DNA of 64,000 nucleotides from Streptomyces sp. NRRL B-24484 (lineage in GTDB: Bacteria > Actinomycetota > Actinomycetes > Streptomycetales > Streptomycetaceae). Both the position numbers and the translations under genes were made by a program. The stretch covers positions 62,001 through 126,000 of the forward strand of contig NZ_JOAI01000037.1 in the NCBI RefSeq assembly GCF_000717715.1, written 5' to 3'. Below the pieces are notes generated by a model that was not told the DNA's origin, did not search any database, and saw nothing but the letters and a program-made list of their open reading frames with translations. Every line of letters begins with the position of its first letter. Position 1 is the stretch's first letter. Below, piece by piece: positions 24,592 through 32,020 of the stretch.

Positions 24592-25128
24592 TCAGTCGGC
24601 GGGCCGGTGGCGGGCGAGGAGGGCACGCAGGCCGTCCACGTCGTCGGTGCCGCGCTTGGGGAGGACGGTGAGGCAGGACGCGTTCTTGTCCCCGCTGAAG
24701 AGCACGAAGAGCTCATGGGTCTCGACGTGGCGCGGGGCCGCCGCCCAGGCGAGCGTCGTCGTGGAGTGCAGGTTGGCCACGGTGATCCCGGTGGAATCCG
24801 CCACGACCCGGAACTCGCCCTTGTCGGCGGTCAGCCGGTGGAACTGCCGTGCCTGCAGCCACGGCACCCCGACGAGGGCGAATGCGACGGCGAGGAGCAT
24901 CGCCACGAGCGGTACGGGGACACCCTCGCCCTGCGCGAGCGAGAGCCCGCCGGCCACCACGGCGAAGGCCGCGATCAGGGGGAACAGCACCCGCTGCCGC
25001 CGGGCCGCCGCGGACACCTTCGCCCGGGCCCGCAGGGCCTGGCGGAAGTCCTCGACGGTCAGGGTGTAGGCGAGCTCCACTCGCTCCGCGCTCTGCTGGT
25101 CCACGTGCACCGCATCCCTCTCGTCCAT
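24592..25128 (-). CDS. YcxB-like membrane protein
   Basis: 178 residues from an ATG at 25128. An N-terminal cytoplasmic region with VELAYTLTVEDFRQALRARA, two adjacent transmembrane helices (about 48-90) and a C-terminal soluble domain with FRVVADSTGITVANLHSTTT, LAWAAAPRHVETHELFVLF and CLTVLPKRG. This order (helix hairpin then a small PH-like beta domain) is typical of YcxB (PF14317). The function of the family is unknown. Confidence 0.82.
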   Translation of the reverse strand: MDERDAVHVDQQSAERVELAYTLTVEDFRQALRARAKVSAAARRQRVLFPLIAAFAVVAGGLSLAQGEGVPVPLVAMLLAVAFALVGVPWLQARQFHRLTADKGEFRVVADSTGITVANLHSTTTLAWAAAPRHVETHELFVLFSGDKNASCLTVLPKRGTDDVDGLRALLARHRPAD

Positions 25129-25297
25129 GATCGATCAGGGATGTTAGCGCAGGGTCGTGTCCGCGCTCGCGGGGATTTCGGCGCACTGTCGGGCGGACCT
25201 GGCAGGATGCCGTGTCCGGGGCCGGCACCGGGCGACCCCGGCCGCAACCCGCATGGGACGGCGGGCTGCCGGAACGGATTCGAGGAGTGGGGTACAC

Positions 25298-25732
25298 GTG
25301 GGGGATCTGGACGTCGTCAGGTTCGCGGACCGGTCGCAGAGCGTCGCGGTGGAGCTGGCGAACACGGCGGGCGGCGGTCCGTACGAGGGCTGGCACGAGG
25401 GCGAGATCGTGATCGAGACCGGCTTCGTCCGCACGCTGCTGCCGCTGCGCTTCACCGACGCCGACCTCGCGGACCTCGGCGGTTACCTCGCCGCCCGCGC
25501 CGCGGCCGAGGACTCCGGCGCCCTGCCCGACGGCTCGACCACCGACTGGCCGGAGGCCGGCCGCAGCGCCTACCTCCGGCTGCACGCCGCCGACCCGTTC
25601 GTGGTGGAGATCCGCGACCCGGTGCAGAGCGGGGTGACGGTGAGCGTGCCGCTGCACCTGCGCGACGGCTGGGCCGGCCGCGCCGCGGCCCGGCTCGACC
25701 GGCTGCGCACCCGGCTCGCCGACGGCGGCTGA
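25298..25732 (+). CDS. DUF5959-like protein
   Basis: 144 residues from a GTG at 25298 with GAGGAG 10 nt upstream. Beta-rich soluble domain: LDVVRFADRSQSVAVELANT, YEGWHEGEIVIETGFVRTLL, then LRFTDADLADLGGYLAARAA, and near the end SVPLHLRDGWAGRAAARLDR. This matches my memory of DUF5959 (secondary structure and the DGW near the end), a family known only from actinomycetes. Function unknown. Confidence 0.65.
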   Translation: MGDLDVVRFADRSQSVAVELANTAGGGPYEGWHEGEIVIETGFVRTLLPLRFTDADLADLGGYLAARAAAEDSGALPDGSTTDWPEAGRSAYLRLHAADPFVVEIRDPVQSGVTVSVPLHLRDGWAGRAAARLDRLRTRLADGG

Positions 25733-25759
25733 GCCCGGGCACGGGCATCCGGTGGTGGT

Positions 25760-26065
25760 TCAGCGGGCCCGGCCGGTCCGGGACAGGACGGCGATCCGGG
25801 CCACGAAGACCCCGGCCACGACCCAGGTGCTGCCCCACACGGCGGCGCCGGCGAGCACCCCGGTCGCCGTGGCGGTGGCCCATCCGGCGACGACCGCCAC
25901 CGCGCCGCTGATCCCGAGCACCACCAGGAGTGCGCAGAGCGTCCGCGGACTCCCCCACCAGCGGGGGCCGACGCGGTGCCGGACCAGCCTCCGGGCCAGC
26001 CGACGGTCGCGGGCGAGGTCGTCCTCGGCTTCGGCGAGCAGACGCAGTTCACGCTGAGTGAGCAT
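25760..26065 (-). CDS. DUF3040 membrane protein
   Basis: 101 residues from an ATG at 26065. The start MLTQRELRLLAEAEDDLARD is the DUF3040 hallmark (usually L-S-x-x-E-x-x-x-L-x-x-I-E-x-x-L), followed by two transmembrane helices (about 43-64 and 69-90). A small actinobacterial membrane protein of unknown role. Confidence 0.87.
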   Translation of the reverse strand: MLTQRELRLLAEAEDDLARDRRLARRLVRHRVGPRWWGSPRTLCALLVVLGISGAVAVVAGWATATATGVLAGAAVWGSTWVVAGVFVARIAVLSRTGRAR

Positions 26066-26256
26066 GGGGCGCCTCCCGAATCGGCTCGACACGGCACATC
26101 CGGTATGGATCCTGTACCCGGTGGGCGGCGGACAATGCCGAACGGACGGCGTCCGAAGCGGCGTGTCGGCGCGCTCCGCCCGCGGGAGCGCCGATGCTGC
26201 CGCCCGGGCCGTCCAGGTCGGCGGGGTCGGCGGGGGCAGCCGGGTCGTGCGACGGG

Positions 26257-27426
26257 TCAGCCGGGGTTCGTCAGGTGGGCGCTCATCCAGGTGAGCGAGG
26301 CGGGCAGCAGCCGCACCCAGGTCGTGAAGTTGTGGCCGCCGGTGGCGACGAAGGCCTGGTCGACCGTCATCGGCGGATGCGCGGCGGCGGCGAAGGCCCG
26401 GGCGTCGGCATAGGTGCGGCCGTCCTGCTTGCTGTCGGCGAGCAGCACGGCCACCGGCGGCGGCGGCAGGTGCGTGAGCCGCCAGCCGAGGTCGGCCTCC
26501 GCCCGCCGGTGCCGGTTCCCGGCGAACAGGTCGCCGGTGGTCGGGTCGTGGGCGGCCGCGAAGTATCCGGACAGCGAGACCGCCGCGGAGTACACCCCGG
26601 GGTGTTCCATGCCGAGCTTGACCGCGCAGTAGCCGCCGGTGGAGTCGCCCATGATGCCGAGCGAGCCCGGCCCCGCCGCGATCCGGTAGGCGGCTCTGAG
26701 GTCCCGCGGCACGTCCGTCACGAAGTAGGTCCCGGCCTGCGGGCCGCCCGGGACGTCCTCGCACTCGCTGTCCCTGGGCATGGTCGGGGACGGCCGCATC
26801 AGGACCAGGACGGCGGGTCTCACGGCGCCGTCCTCGATCAGCCGGAGTTCGGTGGCCGGGTAGCGCAGTTTGGTCACCAGGTTCCTCGCCTCACCGGGGA
26901 ATCCGGTCATCGCGACGATCGCCGGGAAGCGGGCGTCCTTGTACGCGGACCGGTAGTACTGCGGCGGGAGGTAGACGTAGCCGTCACTGGACAGACCGCT
27001 GCTCGGCCCGGGAATCCGGATCCGTTCCAGCCGGCCCACCCGGGCCGGATCCCGGCTGAAGGCGCCCTGCGCGGTGACGCCGTCGCTGCCGAGCTGCTGG
27101 ACGCCGGCGCCCCGCACCCCGCCGCCTCCGCCGGTGCCGGTGCCGGTGCCGGTGCCGGTGCCGGAGTGCGAGAGCTGGACGACGACCGAGTCCTTGCTGC
27201 GGCCCAGCAGGTCGCTCCAGCTGCTGTAGAAGGCGAAGTAGTCGTTGGCCAGCAGTCCGAGCGTGCTGAGCAGCAGGATCTGGGTCAGGAGGACGGTGCC
27301 CAGCCGTGCGAACATCGCGGGCCAGCTGCGGACGGCCAGGTACGGCCAGATCCACAGCGTGCCGAGCACCGTGAGCACCGTGGTCGCGGCGACGAGCACG
27401 AGCAGCGCGCGGCCGGTCAGTCCCAT
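26257..27426 (-). CDS. Membrane-anchored esterase (mycolyltransferase-like alpha/beta hydrolase)
   Basis: 389 residues from the ATG at 27426; a GTG at 27468 is an alternative start. Two N-terminal membrane helices (about 3-25 and 38-62) are followed by a Gly/Thr linker and a large extracytoplasmic alpha/beta hydrolase. The fold shows YVYLPPQYYR, FPAIVAMTGFPGE, the nucleophile elbow GIMGDSTGGYCAV (Ser), AVLLADSKQDG (acid) and ATGGHNFTTW (His). This matches the esterase/mycolyltransferase (antigen 85-like, COG0627) family. No mycolate role is expected in a streptomycete; the substrate is unknown. Confidence 0.85.
   Translation of the reverse strand: MGLTGRALLVLVAATTVLTVLGTLWIWPYLAVRSWPAMFARLGTVLLTQILLLSTLGLLANDYFAFYSSWSDLLGRSKDSVVVQLSHSGTGTGTGTGTGGGGGVRGAGVQQLGSDGVTAQGAFSRDPARVGRLERIRIPGPSSGLSSDGYVYLPPQYYRSAYKDARFPAIVAMTGFPGEARNLVTKLRYPATELRLIEDGAVRPAVLVLMRPSPTMPRDSECEDVPGGPQAGTYFVTDVPRDLRAAYRIAAGPGSLGIMGDSTGGYCAVKLGMEHPGVYSAAVSLSGYFAAAHDPTTGDLFAGNRHRRAEADLGWRLTHLPPPPVAVLLADSKQDGRTYADARAFAAAAHPPMTVDQAFVATGGHNFTTWVRLLPASLTWMSAHLTNPG
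27131..27164. repeat. Hexanucleotide tandem repeat (CCGGTG)5
   Basis: Five perfect copies, encoding the (Gly-Thr)n linker of the esterase. Length variation by slippage would only change the linker. Confidence 0.9.
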
Positions 27427-27530
27427 GGCTCCGATCACCGCCGTCCGTACGAGCGGGCCTGCTTCCACTGTGCCCCCGGAACGGGTCCGCGGGGCACCGG
27501 CCGCGCCCGCCGCTCCCTTCGCGGCGCGAG

Positions 27531-27851
27531 GCGCTCTCGCCGACCGACACGAGCTTCGCCTTCGGTGACGGCGAGCCGCTGCTGGGGGAGTACCTCGGCC
27601 GGCGTGCGCGTCCCGGGCATCCGGCCTCCGTCGTGCCGCTGCTGACCTGGGGCTGCGCGATCCGGTCCCTGGTCGACCACAGCACCGCGGACGGGCGGAT
27701 GTGGGGCTGGGACCCGAACGTGCGCTGCCTCGACCACGCCCTGTTCCCCGAGGACTTCACCCTGGCCGAACGGCTCTCCGGCTGGCTGGACGGTACCGGG
27801 GAACCGCCCGCGGCACCGGTCCCGGCCGACTGCCCCGGCTGCCGGGGCTGA
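27531..27851 (+). pseudogene. SMI1/KNR4 (SUKH) domain C-terminal fragment
   Basis: An open frame without a start codon encodes SFAFGDGEPLLGEYLGRR, ASVVPLLTWGCAIRSLVDHS, MWGWDPNVRCLDHALFPEDF and LAERLSGWLDGTGEPP to a TGA. The PLLTWGCAIxSLVD...WGWDPN...LxxWL pattern is the C-terminal half of actinomycete SMI1/KNR4 family proteins, many of which are immunity proteins of polymorphic toxins. The N-terminal half is gone, and the upstream sequence belongs to the divergent esterase region. A gene remnant. Confidence 0.65.
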
Positions 27852-27893
27852 TCCACCGTCTCCGGGGGGGACGAGGTCAGGGGGGGTCGGGCA

Positions 27894-29159
27894 TCAGGCG
27901 GGCACCGCGTCCAGGAAGGCGAGCACCCGGGGCCAGCCGGTGGCCTGGGCGGCGGCGTTGCCCGCCCGGGTGCCGCCGAGCAGGTCCACCCGGCCGCTGG
28001 TGGGATTGACGAACTGCGTGGGGGCGGAGAGGTAGGGGAAGGTGCCGACGCCGTGGCCGGCGGCCGGGTACACCAGTGCCTGCCGGGGCTTCGCGCCGGG
28101 TACGGCCGCACCGATCGCCCGCGCCCAGCCCGGCGCCGGCCAGAGCAGGTCGGCCCCGCCCGCGACGGCGAGGATCGGGCCGCTGACCCGGTCCAGCGGG
28201 ATCACCTGCTGCGGTACGGGCCGGCCGTCGACCGTCCAGGCGCTGCCGCCGCCCGGCAGCCCGGGGTTGACCTGCGCCGAGGGCGAGTAGACCACGGCGC
28301 CCCGGACGAGGTCGGGGTAGTCCTGGGCGAGCAGCAGCGCGGCCTCGCTGCCGCGCGAGTACCCCATCACGACCACCGGGGCCGACGCCGCCGCGGACCG
28401 GGCGACGAGCAGCCGCGCGGCCGTCCGGAAGTACTCGAGCGGCACGTCGTGCAGGGTGGCCGGCAGCCCGGGTTCGGCGAAGTACGCGACGGCGAGCGCC
28501 GGATGGCCGTGCGAGGCGAGCAGCGCCGCCGTGTACCGCTGGCTGTCGCCGCCCTCCGAGCCGCCGAACACCAGCACCGCCGACCGTGCCCGGGTGCCCG
28601 GCGGCGGCAGGAACAGCTGGCCGTCGACGTGGTCGGTGGCCGCGGACAGCCGCTCGGTGGACACTCCGGCGGCGGTCCACTGCCGGGTGAGCGTGCGGGC
28701 GGCCGGTTCGCGGCCGTGCGCCGTGACGGTGATCCGCACGTCGAAGGAGGCCCGCTGCTCGGGGACGACCGGAAGGAATCCGGCCCGGTCGGCGGGTTGG
28801 CCGACCGGGTCCATCGACCAGAACAGCCCCATGCCGTCGGCCTCGGCGTACGACCCGCCGGCGAGCGGGACGGCCGTGTCGAGCTCCACGGTGCCGTGCC
28901 GGTCCGCGCGGTAGTCGACGTGGGCCTGCCACTGCTGCCCGCGGTAGTCGTCGGCGGACGAGGTGACGGTGACCTGCTCGCCCCCGGCGAGTCCGGTGAT
29001 CCGCAGGTGCACCGGCGCGTCGGCGAGGCTGCTCACCGCGTCGACCCCGACCTCGGCGGGGCCGTCCGACTCCGCGGAGCAGCCCGCCCCCGCGAGCCCG
29101 AACACCACGGCCAGTGCCACGGCCAGTGCCACGGCCGCCGATCGCCTTGCTGCCTTCAT
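27894..29159 (-). CDS. Lipoprotein acyl-CoA thioesterase/BAAT-like hydrolase
   Basis: 421 residues from an ATG at 29159. Lipoprotein signal with an Ala/Val core (built on a 12-bp DNA repeat, 29105-29137) and lipobox LAGAGC. The first domain (about 45-165) is a beta-sandwich like the acyl-CoA thioester hydrolase/BAAT N-terminal domain (HLRITGLAGGEQVTV). The second is an alpha/beta hydrolase with GGSEGGDSQRYTAALLASHG, VVVMGYSRGSEAALLLA (Ser nucleophile in place of the Cys of human BAAT) and YPAAGHGVGTFPYLS (His). Exported lipid anchoring is unusual for a CoA thioesterase fold; another ester is the likelier substrate. Confidence 0.85.
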   Translation of the reverse strand: MKAARRSAAVALAVALAVVFGLAGAGCSAESDGPAEVGVDAVSSLADAPVHLRITGLAGGEQVTVTSSADDYRGQQWQAHVDYRADRHGTVELDTAVPLAGGSYAEADGMGLFWSMDPVGQPADRAGFLPVVPEQRASFDVRITVTAHGREPAARTLTRQWTAAGVSTERLSAATDHVDGQLFLPPPGTRARSAVLVFGGSEGGDSQRYTAALLASHGHPALAVAYFAEPGLPATLHDVPLEYFRTAARLLVARSAAASAPVVVMGYSRGSEAALLLAQDYPDLVRGAVVYSPSAQVNPGLPGGGSAWTVDGRPVPQQVIPLDRVSGPILAVAGGADLLWPAPGWARAIGAAVPGAKPRQALVYPAAGHGVGTFPYLSAPTQFVNPTSGRVDLLGGTRAGNAAAQATGWPRVLAFLDAVPA

Positions 29160-29262
29160 CGGTTTCCCCCCGAACGAGTGACGACCGGTCATTGTCGGCG
29201 CCGGGCTCGGGTGTTGGTCAAGGGGGGTTGGCGGCCCGTACCGGACCGTCGGCGGGAGGGGT

Positions 29263-30571
29263 TCAGGGCCGGCCGGGCGGGGTGAACAGCCAGCGCGGGG
29301 CCGTGGCGGCGAGGGCCAGCGCGACGGCGGTCGAGGTGAACAGCCAGGCCGCGCCGACCCCGGTGAGGCCGTAGCCGGGCATCAGGGCCAGCGCGGACAC
29401 CAGGAGCATTGCGGCGAAGGCGAGTTGGAGGCCGGTCAGGAAGACCAGGGCCTGACGGACGCGGGCGACGTGGACGGCGATGCCGAAGAGGATGTTCGGC
29501 AGTGCGGAGAGGGCCATGAGGCGCAGGACGGTGGTGCCGTGGTCGGCGTAGTCCGTGCCGAAGAGGCTGAGGATCCAGGGGGCTGCGGCGACCACGACGA
29601 GCGTGGCCGGGGCGATGAAGACGGTGGTGTGGCGGAGCATGCGGCGGGCGTGTTCGGCGAGGCGGTGGGGTTCGGCGGCGCCCTCGACGGTGAGGGACTG
29701 TCCCATGGCGTAGGCGGCCTGGTAGAGGGTGTCGGTGACCAGGTAGGCGAGGGAGTAGTAGGCGGTCTGCTCGGCGCCGAGCCGGGCGAGGACGAGGAGC
29801 GGCAGGGACTTGGAGACGGCCACCTGGCCGAGCTGGCCGGCGTAGTCCGCGGCGGCGTACCTGGCCATCCGGCGGGGCGGCGCCGGTGCCGGGAGTGCGG
29901 CGGGCGGCGGGCAGGGCGCGGGCGAACAGCACGGCGTTCGCCACCGTGACCGCCAGTGCGAGGCCGACCGCCCAGGAGAGCAGGATGCCGGCGCCGACGG
30001 CCAGCGCCGCGCACAGGGCCAGGCCGACCGCCTTCGCCACCGCGAAGACCACGTTCTCGCCCAGCACCCAGCCCGGCCGGCGCAGACCGGTGAGGGCGCC
30101 GTCCTGCAGGACGAAGACCGCGTAGCCGGCCGTCGCCAGGACGAACAGCACCGCCAAGCCCGGCTCGCGCAGCTCCGCCAGGCCGGGCGAGAGCCGCGGG
30201 GCCAGCAGGACGAACCCCACCGCCACGGCGGCGGCGGCCGCGGTGGCGACCGTGTAGCAGCGCACGACCAGCCACCGGCCCCGCTCCCCCGCCGTCGGCA
30301 GGAACCGCACCAGCACGTCGCCGAGGTTGAGCGAGCCGAGCGTCGCGAGCAGCATCGCGGCGGAGAGCAGGGCGTGGCTGCGGCCGACCTCCTCGGTGCT
30401 GAACCACCTCGCCGCCAGCAGCCAGAACAGGGCGCCGAGGCCGGCCGCCAGGACGGCGCTGGCGGCCAGGATCCGCCCGTTGCGCACCAGCGCCGTCCCG
30501 GCCGCGGGCCCGGTTCCGCTCTGCAGACGCTGCCTCACCCGGAGGAGCGCGACGCCGAACCGCTCCCTCAT
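29263..30571 (-). pseudogene. Polysaccharide flippase-like membrane protein, frameshifted
   Basis: Starts at an ATG (30571) with an AGGAGGG SD and encodes RNGRILAASAVLAAGLGALF, FSTEEVGRSHALLSAAMLLA and several more transmembrane helices up to ARALPAARRTPG. One base out of frame at about 29870-29890 the sequence continues as MARYAAADYAGQLGQVAVSK, SLPLLVLARLGAEQTAYYSL, down to a stop at 29263. Together they form a ~435-residue MATE-superfamily oligosaccharide flippase (Wzx/polysaccharide biosynthesis type) with one extra base. Either a recent pseudogene or a sequence error in a C/G-rich run. Confidence 0.75.
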
Positions 30572-31041
30572 GCCGGCCCTCCTTCTCCCGGGGCCGGTTG
30601 TCCCGGGGCCGGCCGGGCCGGGCAGGCCGCGCTCCGGGCGAGCACGACCCGATCGGAGTGAGTGCCCTGCGCGGGGCAGCACGGCGGGACGGGAACCGGG
30701 GTCGGTGGAGCGAAGAGTTGAGACATGGACAAACCGTGCCAGACACGGGCTTTCCCACCCGGGATCACGCGCTGCCCGGGGCGGGAGAGCGGAGACGGCG
30801 GCGCCGGCGGCACCCTGACGGCCCGGCCGGCGGATCGGCGCGCGCGGATCCCTCCTGCCCGGTCGGGGCAGTGGCAGGACCCGCCGGCCCGCTTCGGGGT
30901 GGGGCGACTCCCGGTGGCGCGGGTTCAGTGACGGGCGAGCGGGGCCGGGGCGGCGTGCGACGTGTGCCGGGCGGGGCGGATATCGGGCCAGGACGGGAGC
31001 CGGAGGTCGGCCCGGACCGTCTTGCCGTTGCCGCTCCGGAC
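30572..31041. other. Intergenic region, no gene seen
   Basis: 470 bp between the flippase start and the ATPase remnant stop. It must contain the flippase promoter; no clear boxes, ORF with SD, or RNA structure was recognised. Confidence 0.5.
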
Positions 31042-31251
31042 TCAGCCCCAGGCGGTGGCGACGCGGTCGACGACACGCAGGCCGTGGCCCTTCAGGGCCA
31101 CGGGGCGGTAGGGCACCAGCAGGTGTGCGGGCGCCGCGCTCGCGTCGGTGACGGCGACCCGCAGCCGGCCGCCGTGCCGGGCCACTTCGAGGGCGAGCGG
31201 TCCACCGGCGTGCTCGGCGGCGTTCGCCGGCGGTTCGGCCGCCGTCAGCAC
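31042..31251 (-). pseudogene. HATPase (anti-sigma regulatory kinase-like) C-terminal remnant
   Basis: Minus-strand frame: NAAEHAGGPLALEVARHGG, LRVAVTDASAAPAHLLVP and KGHGLRVVDRVATAWG to a TGA. This is the second half of a RsbW/SpoIIAB-type ATP-binding protein: N-box (NAAEHAGG), DxSxxxP (G1) and GHGLxxVD (G2). The preceding ~60 residues with the first helix are absent, and the DNA runs directly into a DUF402 gene head. Confidence 0.65.
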
Positions 31252-31257
31252 GGCCTC

Positions 31258-31561
31258 CTCGCCGGCAGGACGGTCGGACGGCGGCGTCCTGCCAGGTCCA
31301 GGGGCCGAGTTCCCAGGTGCCGGCCGCGAGGTCCTGCACCACGCCGGTGCGCGCGGCGGTGTCGCCGGTGCGCACGGCGGTGGTCCAGGAGGTCGGTGCG
31401 AGCGAGCGCACGCCGGGCCGGTGGGCGAGGTGGAGCACGGTGCCGGTGTCGGCGATCGCCCGGTAGGGCTGCGCCGACCACACCCGCCCGTGGTGGACGT
31501 CGCGGCGGACGACCGTGGCGCCGGGCCCGAACCGGGTGCCCGGCACGACGGGTGCGGTCAT
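31258..31561 (-). pseudogene. DUF402 protein, 3' truncated
   Basis: A good 5' end: ATG at 31561 overlapping the stop of the upstream small gene. It encodes FGPGATVVRRDVHHGRVWSA, LHLAHRPGVRSLAPTSWTTA and DLAAGTWELGPWTWQDAAV, the N-terminal half of DUF402 (FomD-like barrel) of actinomycetes. After WTWQDAAV, where an aromatic/acidic metal-binding half should follow, the sequence changes to Arg-rich noise and then the ATPase remnant. Truncated by a deletion joining two genes. Confidence 0.65.
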
Positions 31562-31788
31562 CCGCGGCCCCAGGACCGGCAGGCGGGCTCGTGCCAGGTG
31601 GTGCGGACGACGGTGCCGCCCTGGGAGATGCGTTCGCTCGACCAGGTGCGGCAGCAGGCGCGGGCGACGGCGACCCGGCCCGGGGCCGGAAGCCGTTCGC
31701 CGCAGGCGGGGGCGGTGGGGACGGCCGCGGAGGGGGAGGCCGGACGGCGGCGGGGGCGGCGGGGGCGCCTCGGTGAGGGTGTCGTCAT
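31558..31788 (-). CDS. Small basic hypothetical protein
   Basis: 76 residues from an ATG at 31788. Pro/Arg-rich N-terminus, then a conserved-looking block: ACGERLPAPGRVAVARACCR, TWSSERISQGGTVVRTTWHE, PACRSW. Four to five cysteines could bind metal. The stop overlaps the DUF402 start (ATGA), so the two were co-translated. No SD stands out. Unknown function. Confidence 0.5.
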   Translation of the reverse strand: MTTPSPRRPRRPRRRPASPSAAVPTAPACGERLPAPGRVAVARACCRTWSSERISQGGTVVRTTWHEPACRSWGRG

Positions 31789-32020
31789 GCCGCAGGCTTT
31801 GCCCGCCCTGGCGGTCCGACGAACCTCCGTGTCACTCGAACGGAGCAGTGAACCGCTCCCGGCCCGGCGTCGGCGGGCTGCCGTGGTACCCGGTCCGGCG
31901 CCCTGCCGGGTCTCGCCGTGCTGCACGACCGACGGGCCGCGGTCCCACCTGCACCGGCGGGCGGCGCAGCGGTGTCCGGCCCGCTGTGCACGCGGGCCGG
32001 ACACCGGTGGTTCGGGTCGG

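Noticed and set aside
26257..27426. Mycolic acid transferase and hence a mycolate-containing organism
   Set aside because: The fold is shared with many esterases, and the rest of the window is streptomycete-like.
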